This document shows, piece after piece, positions 15,592-24,009 of a stretch of DNA of 64,000 bases. The position numbers were made by a program, and so were the translations under genes. Location of the stretch: NCBI RefSeq assembly GCF_004116625.1, contig NZ_NXIE01000001.1, positions 558,001-622,000 on the forward strand. The letters run 5' to 3'. Every line of letters starts with the position of its first letter. Position 1 is the first letter of the stretch. The notes under the pieces are model-generated. The model ran no database searches. It was given only the letters and a program-made list of their open reading frames with translations, and was not told where the DNA came from. Origin of the DNA: Halarcobacter mediterraneus (GTDB lineage: Bacteria > Campylobacterota > Campylobacteria > Campylobacterales > Arcobacteraceae).

Positions 15592-18111
15592 ATGAGTTCA
15601 ACTATTGAAATCGAAGTACCAGAATTTTTAAATATTGGTGTTGCTTGTACATCTGCACATCTTGGTACAAAAAAAGAAAACAATACTGCAATGATTATTG
15701 AAGATGATAAATTAGGAACTGATGAAATAACTTATAAAGATTTAGCTGAAAAATCTGACCAAGTTTGTAACTTCCTTACATCTATAGGAATTGGAGCTAG
15801 AGATAGAGTTTTAGTTTGTCTAAAAAATTCTTTAGCTTATCCAATTTCATTTTTTGGAAGTATTAAAGCAGGAATTATTGCTGTACCAACATCAACACTT
15901 TTAAGTGGTTCTGAAGTTAAATATTTAGCAGAAGACTCACAAGCAAGTGCAATTGTATTATCAGCTTCTATGTATGAAAACTTAGTTCCATACTTAGAAA
16001 ATCTTGATAACTTAAAAACAATTATTGTTGCAGCAACAGATAGTGTTGAAAATTTAAATAAACCTAAAGGTATTAAAGTTTATGCCTTAAATGATATCTT
16101 GAAAAATACAGATAAAACACCTAATCATTATAATTCAAAAGCTGGTGAACCTGCATACTTAGTATATACATCAGGAACAACTGGTTTCCCTAAAGGTGTT
16201 TTACATTCTCATAGATCATTAGTTGGAAGAACTCCTGCTACTGAATATTGGTTTAATTTTAAAGAGAATGATAGAATCATGCACTCTGGTAAGTTTAACT
16301 GGACATATGTATTAGGTTCTGCATTAATGGATCCATTATTTAATGGACATACTGTAATTGCATATGAAGGTGCAAATGATGCTTCTACATGGATTGATTT
16401 GATTAAAAAACATAAATGTACAATTTTTATTGGTGTACCAACAATTTATAGACAAATTATCCAAAAAACAGATTTCACAATTGAGAATTGCCCTAGCTTA
16501 AGATATTGTATGTCTGCTGGGGAGCACTTATCAACTGAAATGATTGAATTATGGAGAGAAAGATTTAAACAAGATATCTTTGAAGCAATTGGTATGTCTG
16601 AGTGTTCATACTACATTTCACACTCTGTTAATAATCCAATTAGACCAGGAAGTGCTGGTTTTGTTCAGCCAGGGCATACTGTTAAATTATTAAATCCTGA
16701 AACACTTGAAGAAGTTGGTGTTGAAGAAGAAGGTATGATTTGTATTGGAATTGATGACCCAGGTTTATTTTTAGAATACTGGCAACTTGAAGATGAAACA
16801 GCAAAAGCTAAACATGATGGATACTTCTTTACAGGAGATTATGCAAAAAAAGATAAAGATGGATACATCTGGTTTATTGGTAGAAAAGATGATATTATCA
16901 ATACTTTTGGATTTAGAGTATCACCACATGAAGTTGAAAGGGTTGTAAAAACTCATCCTTTAGTAGCAGATTGTGTAGCATTTGGTTTTGAACTTGCAAA
17001 AGATAAAACTTTAGTAGCTATTGCTGTAATTGGACATGAAGAATTAAATGAAGAACAACAAGAAGAAGTATTAAAATATTCTCAAGATAATCTTGCAAAA
17101 TATAAAGCACCAAAGAAAATTTTTGCAATGAAAGATTATCCAAGAACTAAAAATGGTAAAGTTCTTAGAAAACAACTTGTAAAAAATATTCATGAAGAAG
17201 AGCTTGCACACTCAAAAGGTGAAGAAGTAATAGAATATAAAGCTAGAAGATCTATGTTATTCGTACCGTCATACAATAAACATAATGTAGAAAAAGCTAA
17301 ATCTGTACTTGCTGACACTGTGATATTTGACCTAGAAGCTATTTTGCATGAGCAAAGAGAAGTTGGAAGAGAAGTTGTAAAAGATGTGTATAAAAACCAA
17401 GGTTGTAAGTTTGGTGAATCTGAAAGAATATTAAGAATCAACAATTTAGGGAGTGAAGACTTACAAAAAGATATTGAGTTAGCAAAAGAGATTGAACTTG
17501 ATGGTTTATTATTTTCTAAAATTGACTCAAAAGAAGATGTTCTAGAAGCAGCAAGAATTATTGATGAAGTTAATCCTGAGCTAACATTAATGATTATGAT
17601 TGAAACTCCAATGTCAGTATTAAATATTCAAGAAATTTGTGCTGCCAGTGATAGACTTGAAGTTGTAGTAGTTGGTTCAAATAAATTAGCAAATAGACTT
17701 CAAATTGATATTAAAAAAGGTTCTAAAGCAATGTTTAATTACCTATCACAAGTTGCACTTGCTGCTAAAGCATATGGTAAAACTGTTATTGATGGACCAC
17801 ATTTTGATGTTCATGATGAGTTTGCTTGCGAAGATTCAACTAAAGATGCATTTAATTTAGGTTTTGATGGTAAATCACTGATTCATCCTGTTCAAATTGA
17901 GTATATCAATGATATCTTTACGCCAAAACAAGCTGAAGTTTTAGAGTATGAAGAGATGATTAACTCTTATGAAGAAGCTAAAAAGCAAGGAAAAGAAGTA
18001 ATTATGCACAACAATAAACTTGTTGATGGTTCAAGAATCAAATGGGCTAAAAAAATGATTACTCTTTATGAAACATACAAATCATTAGGTCAAAACCTAT
18101 TTGATAAATAA
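15592..18111 (+). CDS. AMP-forming acyl-CoA ligase fused to a CitE-like domain
   Basis: An 839-residue two-enzyme fusion. Residues 1-535 are an AMP-forming acyl-CoA synthetase, closest in style to benzoate/acyl-CoA ligases: P-loop YTSGTTGFPKG (192-202), GMSECSY (334-340), TGDYAKKDKDGYIWFIGRKDD (414-434) and the catalytic Lys in TKNGK (K523). From 551 a CitE/HpcH domain begins (RRSMLFVPS), with R615 (RIN), E671 (MIETP) and GFDGKSLIHP (757-766). The metal-binding Asp of the usual GxNDLA motif is replaced by Lys (GSNKLA, K698), and DLED reads DLEA (A583). The lyase half may therefore be inactive, altered or only a binding domain. GGGAG precedes the ATG. An acid activated here could be passed to lyase chemistry, in cis or by the neighbouring CitE-like enzymes; the substrate is unknown. 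Confidence 0.85.
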   Translation: MSSTIEIEVPEFLNIGVACTSAHLGTKKENNTAMIIEDDKLGTDEITYKDLAEKSDQVCNFLTSIGIGARDRVLVCLKNSLAYPISFFGSIKAGIIAVPTSTLLSGSEVKYLAEDSQASAIVLSASMYENLVPYLENLDNLKTIIVAATDSVENLNKPKGIKVYALNDILKNTDKTPNHYNSKAGEPAYLVYTSGTTGFPKGVLHSHRSLVGRTPATEYWFNFKENDRIMHSGKFNWTYVLGSALMDPLFNGHTVIAYEGANDASTWIDLIKKHKCTIFIGVPTIYRQIIQKTDFTIENCPSLRYCMSAGEHLSTEMIELWRERFKQDIFEAIGMSECSYYISHSVNNPIRPGSAGFVQPGHTVKLLNPETLEEVGVEEEGMICIGIDDPGLFLEYWQLEDETAKAKHDGYFFTGDYAKKDKDGYIWFIGRKDDIINTFGFRVSPHEVERVVKTHPLVADCVAFGFELAKDKTLVAIAVIGHEELNEEQQEEVLKYSQDNLAKYKAPKKIFAMKDYPRTKNGKVLRKQLVKNIHEEELAHSKGEEVIEYKARRSMLFVPSYNKHNVEKAKSVLADTVIFDLEAILHEQREVGREVVKDVYKNQGCKFGESERILRINNLGSEDLQKDIELAKEIELDGLLFSKIDSKEDVLEAARIIDEVNPELTLMIMIETPMSVLNIQEICAASDRLEVVVVGSNKLANRLQIDIKKGSKAMFNYLSQVALAAKAYGKTVIDGPHFDVHDEFACEDSTKDAFNLGFDGKSLIHPVQIEYINDIFTPKQAEVLEYEEMINSYEEAKKQGKEVIMHNNKLVDGSRIKWAKKMITLYETYKSLGQNLFDK

Positions 18112-18121
18112 GGAGAGAGAC

Positions 18122-19183
18122 GTGTCTAATAAGATAAATATGGGAAACTTTTTTGAAGATTTTTCAATAGGACAAAAAATAGTACACCCTCTTCCTAGAA
18201 CAATCACTGATGGTGATGTATCTTTATACATCGCTTTCACTGGTTCTAGATTTTCTTTACACTCATCTGATGTAGTAGCAAAAGAAATGGGTTATGAGAA
18301 AAGACCAATTGATGATGTACTAATGTTCCACTTAACTTTTGGAAAGTCAGTACAAGATATTTCATTAAATGCCATTGCTAACTTAGGTTATGCAGAGATT
18401 TCATTCCCAAATCCAGTTTATATTGGAGATACAGTTTCTATGACTTCAACTGTGATTGGATTAAAAGAGAATTCAAATGGTAAATCTGGAGTTGTTTATG
18501 TTCACTCTATTGGTGTAAACCAAAAAAATGAAGAAGTACTTAACTTCAAAAGATGGGTTATGGTTCATAAAAAAGATAAGACTACAACTACAGGTATCAA
18601 AGAGATCCCAGAGTTTAAAGAATCAACTCCAATTTTAGATGAGATTAATATTCCTCAAATCAAATGTGTTGATACTAATGCTTCTGGTGGAAGCTTCTTT
18701 TTTGAAGATTATGAAAAAGGTGAAAGACTAAATCACCCAGAGGGTATTACAGTTGATAATAGTGACCATACTTTAGCAACTAAGTTATACCAAAACAATG
18801 CGAAGGTTCATTTCAATGACCATATGATGAAATCTACTCCTATGAAAGAGAGATTAATGTATGGTGGAATTGTTATCTCTATGGCAAGAGCAATTTCATT
18901 TAATGGCTTACAAAATGCACAATGGATGTATGCTATTAATAGTGGAGCTCATGCTAACCCAACATATGCAGGAGATACTATCTATGCATACACAGAAGTG
19001 ATTGATACTATTGATCATAAAAGAGATGATATTGGTTTATTAAGATTAAGAACAGTTGCTGTTAAAAATCAAAAACCCCAAGAGATTGAAACACCAAAAG
19101 GTGAAGATGGTAAGTACTTAAAAAATGTAGTACTTGATTTAGATTACACTGTTGTAATCCCAAAGAAAAAAACAAAAAAATAA
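18122..19183 (+). CDS. mch: Mesaconyl-CoA hydratase-like MaoC double-hotdog protein
   Basis: A 353-residue MaoC-type hydratase with two hotdog halves. The N-terminal half (NFFEDFSIGQ, TDGDVSLYIAFTGSRF, DDVLMFHLTFGKSVQDISLN, ANLGYAEISF, VIGLKENSNGKSGVVYV) is very close to what I recall of the mesaconyl-C1-CoA hydratase Mch of Rhodobacter and Chloroflexus. That enzyme interconverts beta-methylmalyl-CoA and mesaconyl-C1-CoA. The second half repeats the FEDYEKGERLNHPEGITV pattern. The start is GTG at 18122, six bases after AAGGAG. An upstream in-frame TTG has no such site. It follows the ligase fusion by ten bases. Mch strongly suggests C5-dicarboxyl-CoA chemistry for the whole cluster. Confidence 0.8.
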   Translation: MSNKINMGNFFEDFSIGQKIVHPLPRTITDGDVSLYIAFTGSRFSLHSSDVVAKEMGYEKRPIDDVLMFHLTFGKSVQDISLNAIANLGYAEISFPNPVYIGDTVSMTSTVIGLKENSNGKSGVVYVHSIGVNQKNEEVLNFKRWVMVHKKDKTTTTGIKEIPEFKESTPILDEINIPQIKCVDTNASGGSFFFEDYEKGERLNHPEGITVDNSDHTLATKLYQNNAKVHFNDHMMKSTPMKERLMYGGIVISMARAISFNGLQNAQWMYAINSGAHANPTYAGDTIYAYTEVIDTIDHKRDDIGLLRLRTVAVKNQKPQEIETPKGEDGKYLKNVVLDLDYTVVIPKKKTKK

Positions 19184-19199
19184 GTTAATTAGAATTGTT

Positions 19200-19270
19200 G
19201 AGACAACTCGTTGTCTCCTTTAGAGTTTTGCTTCTTTTAACGGGAATTTATTTCCCGTGTTAAAAAGAAG
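19200..19270. promoter_or_regulatory. Two strong hairpins between the hydratase and lyase genes
   Basis: GAGACAAC and GTTGTCTC (19200-19217) form a perfect stem. CTTCTTTT-ACGGGAA and TTCCCGT-AAAAGAAG (19231-19270) form a longer stem with a 5-base loop and a small internal loop. Their G/C content is high for this genome. Neither is followed by a T run on the plus strand, so they may attenuate or stabilise the mRNA between mch and the lyase gene instead of terminating it. Confidence 0.6.
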
Positions 19271-19330
19271 ACAAAGAATAAAAGGTCCCATTTTTAAATT
19301 GAGGGACGAAATTAAAAAAAGGAATTTATT

Positions 19331-20314
19331 ATGACACACCCTAATGAAGCACTATTTGAATCTGGAAAATCTTTACCGATTATTCCTACTTGTGAGCACT
19401 TTGCAGGAAGCGAAAAGCTAATCAAAAAAGGTTTTGAGATGCAAAGAAAACTTGGACCTGTTTTTGATATCACTTGTGATTGTGAAGATGGAGCTGAGAC
19501 TGGTAAAGAAGTTGAACATGCAGAAATGATTGTTAGAGTTGTAAATTCAGAAGATAATCCATATGCAATGGCAGGTACACGAATCCATGATTTCTCTCAT
19601 CCAGATTGGAGACAAGATGTTGATATTTTAGTACCAGGAGCTGGTGAAAAATTAGCATATATTACATTACCAAAATCTACTTCTTATGAAGATGTAAAAA
19701 CTCAAGTTGAATATGTTCAAAAAGTGGCAAAAGAAGCTGGTATTTCAAGAGAAATTCCAATTCATATCTTAATTGAGACTCATGGTGCATTACAAGATGT
19801 TGAAAAAATCGCTACATTACCATGGTTACAAGTATTAGATTTTGGTTTAATGGACTTTGTATCAGGATACCAAGGTGCTATTCCTGCAATTAATATGAGA
19901 AGTCCAGGTCAATTTGACCATAGATTAATTGCAGCTGCTAAAGCAAAAGTTGCACAAGCTGCTATTCAAAATCATGTTATTCCTGCACACAATGTAACAT
20001 TAGACCTTAAAAATCCATACCAAACTTATAAAGACGCCCAAAGAGCTAGAAATGAGTTTGGATTTATGAGAATGTGGTCAATTTACCCAACACAAGTACA
20101 AGCTATTGTTGATGCAATGAAACCAGACTTTACTGAGTTAGAAGCTGCACAAAATATTTTATTAGCTGCACAAGATGCTGAGTGGGGACCAATTCAATAT
20201 GATGGTGAGTTACACGATAGAGCAACTTATAGATATTTCTGGGAACTAGTTCAAAGAGCAAAATTCTCTGGTGCTAAATTATTAGATGATGTTGAAAAAA
20301 GATTTTTTGCATAA
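19331..20314 (+). CDS. Malyl-/methylmalyl-CoA lyase-like CitE-family enzyme
   Basis: A 327-residue HpcH/HpaI-family lyase of a subgroup different from the 377-residue protein. Its landmarks are CDCEDGAETGKE (49-60), R84 (GTRIHDFSHP) and metal ligands E149 (ILIETHG) and D175 (DFGLMDFVSG), followed by AINMRSPGQFDHRLI and MWSIYPTQVQAIV, all consistent with an active enzyme. I infer a malyl-CoA or beta-methylmalyl-CoA lyase (glyoxylate plus acetyl- or propionyl-CoA) because it sits next to the Mch-type hydratase. AAGGAATTTATT precedes the ATG. It lies 147 bases after mch, separated by two hairpins, and may be transcribed with or without the upstream genes. Citramalyl-CoA lyase activity is an alternative. 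Confidence 0.82.
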   Translation: MTHPNEALFESGKSLPIIPTCEHFAGSEKLIKKGFEMQRKLGPVFDITCDCEDGAETGKEVEHAEMIVRVVNSEDNPYAMAGTRIHDFSHPDWRQDVDILVPGAGEKLAYITLPKSTSYEDVKTQVEYVQKVAKEAGISREIPIHILIETHGALQDVEKIATLPWLQVLDFGLMDFVSGYQGAIPAINMRSPGQFDHRLIAAAKAKVAQAAIQNHVIPAHNVTLDLKNPYQTYKDAQRARNEFGFMRMWSIYPTQVQAIVDAMKPDFTELEAAQNILLAAQDAEWGPIQYDGELHDRATYRYFWELVQRAKFSGAKLLDDVEKRFFA

Positions 20315-20350
20315 TTTAAAGATAAATAGTATAAAATGCCATTAAATTTT

Positions 20351-20374
20351 AGATAAGAGACTTTTCTCTTATCT
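20351..20374 (+). terminator. Hairpin after the lyase gene
   Basis: AGATAAGAGA and TCTCTTATCT form a perfect 10-bp stem with a CTTT loop, 37 bases past the lyase stop. The following AACTTAAAT is a poor T tract, so the terminator call is moderate. Confidence 0.55.
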
Positions 20375-20399
20375 AACTTAAATAAAAAAAGGATAAAAA

Positions 20400-20462
20400 A
20401 TGAAACTCTTAGCCATAGTCAAGGTCAGAAATTCAAGTGAGATTAGATTTACTCCCAGGTAG
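20400..20462 (+). CDS. Possible 20-residue peptide with a good ribosome binding site
   Basis: An ATG at 20400 follows AAAAGGATAAAAA, as good a site as many real genes here. The frame encodes MKLLAIVKVRNSSEIRFTPR and stops at a TAG (20460-20462). The same frame continues open after the TAG for 22 codons to a TAA at 20529-20531 (NIRQYNYLVKLLKTLTLNNH and two more). It could be a tiny protein, a leader peptide for the gene at 20570, a gene broken by one stop, or chance. I do not recognise it. Confidence 0.3.
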   Translation: MKLLAIVKVRNSSEIRFTPR

Positions 20463-20569
20463 AACATTAGACAATATAACTACTTAGTAAAACTTCTCAA
20501 AACTCTCACTTTAAACAATCACCCAAAATAAAAAACTTATTGTCAACATAAAACAAAAGAGGTAAAAAA

Positions 20570-21412
20570 ATGAATAGATATCATTTAAATATTGAAGAAT
20601 TAAAAGATTATTTAGGTTTTGGTGTTGCAGGAAACTTTGCAAATCATTTAGGTGAAGCAGGAGAAGCTGACGAATTTTCTGTTATAAAAACAGAAGAAAA
20701 AGATGCTCCAAAAGGACTTTTCCCTTTTTATATTCCAAATCATAACAGTTTTTTAGGTAACTTTCCTATTAGTTCAGATAAAGTAAATCATAACAATATA
20801 GAACATCTTCAAGTTGAAGCTGAAGTTGCCCTACTTTGTGATTTTGTATATGAAAATGATAAATTAATAGATATTATTCCTAAATATTTTGGAGCATTTA
20901 ATGACTGTTCAAATCGAATTCAAGATGGAAATAAATTAAGTACTAAAAAAAACTGGGGAGAGAACTCAAAAGGAATTTCAAATGATTTAATAAAAATTGA
21001 TTCTTTTGAAGAAGATGGAATTTTAAATAAATATCATATTGCTTCTTTCATTAGAAGAAATGGAATTTTAAAAGATTATGGAACAGTTAGTGCAGTAAGA
21101 TCATACTCTTACTTTTTTAAACAATTAAAAGATTGGATGATTGATAAATTTAATACCCAAGAAGATATGGGACCATTAGAAGAACTTAAACCTTTTATAA
21201 AATATATGAATAAGTATAAAGGTCTTTTAATAGCTGCAGGAGCAACTGCTTATACTGATTTTGGGAAAACTCATTTTTTAGAAAAAGGTGATGAAATTTT
21301 TGTTTATGTTTATGATGCACACTTTCATTCTTTTGAAGATATAATGCAAGATATGTCAGGAATGGATTTACATCTTTCTAAATGTAGTAAATTACATCAA
21401 ATCGTAGAATAA
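20570..21412 (+). CDS. DUF5718-like protein, possible FAH-superfamily relative
   Basis: A 280-residue soluble protein. I associate the segments FGVAGNFANHLGEAGEADEF, FPFYIPNHNSFLGNFPIS and LQVEAEVALLCDF with DUF5718, found in Campylobacterota. The E-x-E-x2-LL pattern and the length recall the fumarylacetoacetate hydrolase superfamily, whose members act on keto acids, but metal-ligand identity is not established. RAGAT-like catalytic motifs of other families are absent. GAGGTAAAAAA precedes the ATG. It lies 255 bases after the lyase gene, with a hairpin and a possible small peptide between, so operon membership is uncertain. It ends in a strong terminator. Confidence 0.6.
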   Translation: MNRYHLNIEELKDYLGFGVAGNFANHLGEAGEADEFSVIKTEEKDAPKGLFPFYIPNHNSFLGNFPISSDKVNHNNIEHLQVEAEVALLCDFVYENDKLIDIIPKYFGAFNDCSNRIQDGNKLSTKKNWGENSKGISNDLIKIDSFEEDGILNKYHIASFIRRNGILKDYGTVSAVRSYSYFFKQLKDWMIDKFNTQEDMGPLEELKPFIKYMNKYKGLLIAAGATAYTDFGKTHFLEKGDEIFVYVYDAHFHSFEDIMQDMSGMDLHLSKCSKLHQIVE

Positions 21413-21436
21413 AATCACAGTAAAAACTGTGATTTT
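21411..21436 (+). terminator. Rho-independent terminator after the DUF5718-like gene
   Basis: AAAATCACAG and CTGTGATTTT form a perfect 10-bp stem with a TAAAAA loop starting at the stop codon, and run on into TTTTAATATTT. Confidence 0.85.
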
Positions 21437-21540
21437 AATATTTACAATCATTTTTATAGAATAAGTTAATCTTATAATTTTTTTTCATAATTTGGATACT
21501 TTTTAAATATAATTGCTACTGTTTTGATACTTTTCTTTGC

Positions 21541-21546
21541 TATAAT
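21541..21546 (+). promoter_or_regulatory. Candidate -10 box of the chemoreceptor gene
   Basis: TATAAT after a TTTGC extension, 31 bases before the ATG at 21577, with an AT-rich upstream region and no clear -35 box. Confidence 0.5.
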
Positions 21547-21576
21547 TAGAGTATAAATACATTTAGGAGTAAACAA

Positions 21577-23859
21577 ATGTTAAAAAGTAATAAAATGAGT
21601 TTTGGAAATAAACTTCTATTTTCAATCATTGGTACAACTTTAATTGTCTTTAGTTTAACTATATTCTTTGTTACTAAATATTCTTATGAAGCAACACAAA
21701 CAAGTGCGCAACAGTATATACAAGAATTATCCAATAGTTATGCTTCAAAGGTACAAGGGGAAGTAAATCTTTCAGTAAAACTGCTAAAAGCTTTAAAAAC
21801 AAAGTTCCAAGAAGCAATAAATCATGACACTATTCTTAATAAAAAAGAAGTAATTGCCATGTTAAGTACAATATTAGAAGATAATTCTCAACTAATAGGT
21901 ATTTGGTGGGGGATGAAAGATAAGACTCTACTTTTTGAACCTAGAGATATTGCTGAAAACTCTCCTAAATCATGGTATACAGAAGATAATGAATTTTCTC
22001 CTTATATTACAAGGGGAGAAGGTGGAAAAGTAATATTACAAAGTTCTTCTACTTATAATGAAGAAAATGCTTGGGTAAAAGGTCCTAAAGAAAGTGGAAA
22101 ACTTTTTATAACAAAACCTTATTTATATCCTGTAAATGGAAAAGATGTTTTAATGAGTACAGTAGCTATTCCTTTATATAAAAATGGCACTTATGTTGGT
22201 GTTATGGGTATAGATATATCCCTTGATACTTTTGTAAAAATGTCATCATCAAAAAAAGTATATGATACAGGTTATACATTTTTATTAGATTACTATGGAA
22301 TGGTATTAGGTCATCCAAATAAAGACTATTTAGGTAAAAAAATTCTAGATTTCTCAAAAAATGATAAGGATTTTACAAAAATAGTAAATGATAGTAAAAA
22401 AGGATTAGATTACTCATTTATAAAAGAATCATTAGATACTGATATAAAATCTTATTATTATGCAAAACCTTTTGAAATAGGTAGCACAGGTAAATTTTGG
22501 ACTTTTGTAGTATTAGCTCCTGTTGAAGAATATTTATCATTAGCAAACTATATTAGAGACTTTTCTATTGTTGGTTCACTTTTCGGTATTTTAATTATTG
22601 CTTTAGTAATTTACGTAAGTATTAGAAAGTTAAAAATAAATTTAGATTTAATTAGTTCAGGACTAAGTTCTTTCTTTAAATATTTAAATAAAGAAGACAA
22701 AGATACAAAAGAAATAGCTCTATTTTCAGATGATGAATTTGGAAAAATGGCAAAAGATATTAATAGTAATATTGAAAAAATCAAAGTAGGTATAGAAGAA
22801 GACAATAAACTAATTAACAATGTTAAAACTATTGTAAATAGAGTTTCAGATGGATACTTAGATAAAAAAATAGATGCATCCACTTCAAATGATTCTTTAA
22901 ATGAATTGAAAAACTTATTAAATGATATGCTTTCAAATCTAGAAGAACTTATTGGAAAAGATTTAAATAAAATAAGTGATATTCTTGCAAAATATACACA
23001 AAGAGATTTTACTGCTAAACTTGAAATTGAAACATCAGGGAAAATAGGAAAAGAGCTTATTGAAATGAATAGAATGATGACTAGTATGCTTCAAGATAAT
23101 CAAGAAGATGGTTTGTCATTACAAAAAAGTTCTAACGAACTTACATCAAATGTTCAAACATTAAGTAGTAATGCCACTTCACAAGCAGCAAGTTTAGAGC
23201 AAACAGCTGCCTCAATTGATGAAATTACTAGTAATATTGAAAGTACAAGCCAAAAAGCACAAGAAATGTTAAGTATTTCAAATGAAACAAAAACTTCTGC
23301 AAACCAAGGTAAAGAATTAGCAACGAATACAGTACAATCAATGGATGAAATAAATGAAACGGTAATGACTATTAATGAAGCTATCACAGTAATTGACCAA
23401 ATAGCATTTCAAACAAATATTCTATCACTAAATGCAGCAGTAGAAGCAGCAACAGCTGGAGAAGCTGGAAAAGGTTTTGCAGTTGTAGCACAAGAAGTTA
23501 GAAATCTAGCATCAAGATCAGCTGAAGCAGCAAAAGAAATTAAAGATTTAGTTGAAAATGCAACAGCAAGGGCAAATAATGGTAAATCAATAAGTAGTAA
23601 AATGATTGAAGGATTTAACCAATTAGAAGAAAAGATTGCAAAAACAAATAGTTTAATAGATGATGTTTCAAATGCAGCAAAAGAACAATCAATTGGAATG
23701 ACACAAATTGCTGATGCTATGGGACAATTAGACCAGTTTACTCAAGAAAATGCATCAATTGCCGATAAAACAAATGGCATTGCAAGACATACAAATAGTA
23801 TTGCAAATGATGTAGTAAATAATGTTAATAAAAATAAATTTGAAGGTAAAGAACTTTAG
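21577..23859 (+). CDS. Methyl-accepting chemotaxis protein with dCache sensor
   Basis: A 760-residue chemoreceptor. There is one N-terminal membrane helix (about 10-30), then a periplasmic double-Cache domain (about 35-320) with [30 protein letters not shown] and [15 protein letters not shown], the region that in amino-acid receptors binds the ligand. A second helix (about 325-348) and HAMP-like linkers follow, and then a signalling domain whose tip is [20 protein letters not shown]... [23 protein letters not shown] lies seven bases before the ATG. It is a single-gene unit between terminators. The signalling tip DNA is nearly the same as in the chemoreceptors at 36776 and 44274. The ligand is unknown; small carboxylates or amino acids are typical for this fold. 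Confidence 0.93.
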   Translation: MLKSNKMSFGNKLLFSIIGTTLIVFSLTIFFVTKYSYEATQTSAQQYIQELSNSYASKVQGEVNLSVKLLKALKTKFQEAINHDTILNKKEVIAMLSTILEDNSQLIGIWWGMKDKTLLFEPRDIAENSPKSWYTEDNEFSPYITRGEGGKVILQSSSTYNEENAWVKGPKESGKLFITKPYLYPVNGKDVLMSTVAIPLYKNGTYVGVMGIDISLDTFVKMSSSKKVYDTGYTFLLDYYGMVLGHPNKDYLGKKILDFSKNDKDFTKIVNDSKKGLDYSFIKESLDTDIKSYYYAKPFEIGSTGKFWTFVVLAPVEEYLSLANYIRDFSIVGSLFGILIIALVIYVSIRKLKINLDLISSGLSSFFKYLNKEDKDTKEIALFSDDEFGKMAKDINSNIEKIKVGIEEDNKLINNVKTIVNRVSDGYLDKKIDASTSNDSLNELKNLLNDMLSNLEELIGKDLNKISDILAKYTQRDFTAKLEIETSGKIGKELIEMNRMMTSMLQDNQEDGLSLQKSSNELTSNVQTLSSNATSQAASLEQTAASIDEITSNIESTSQKAQEMLSISNETKTSANQGKELATNTVQSMDEINETVMTINEAITVIDQIAFQTNILSLNAAVEAATAGEAGKGFAVVAQEVRNLASRSAEAAKEIKDLVENATARANNGKSISSKMIEGFNQLEEKIAKTNSLIDDVSNAAKEQSIGMTQIADAMGQLDQFTQENASIADKTNGIARHTNSIANDVVNNVNKNKFEGKEL

Positions 23860-23882
23860 TTAGAGTTTATACTCTAACTAAA
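23855..23882 (+). terminator. Terminator after the dCache chemoreceptor
   Basis: TTTAGTTAGAG and CTCTAACTAAA form a perfect 11-bp stem with a TTTATA loop that includes the stop codon. A run of seven T lies about ten bases further on. Confidence 0.7.
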
Positions 23883-24009
23883 TTAAAAACTTTTTTTCTC
23901 TCTGATCTTCGAACTTTCTTTAAATAATAGTATTCTTTTTTAGATTTTATATTGACATAAACTTATTTTAAATATATAATCCTTTTAAATATTTTTTTAA
24001 GGAGTTACT

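Noticed and set aside
11526-17272. The 13-base string ATTCGTACCGTCA occurs in the aceE upstream region and again inside the ligase-fusion gene.
   Set aside because: Shared 13-mers are expected by chance in 64 kb, and the second copy is ordinary coding sequence.
18101-18121. An upstream TTG start for the Mch-type gene overlapping the ligase fusion.
   Set aside because: The AAGGAG site is placed for the GTG at 18122; the upstream TTG has none.
20460-20462. TAG read-through (pyrrolysine or suppression) in the small frame.
   Set aside because: Nothing in the window suggests a recoding system; a stop or a broken frame is simpler.
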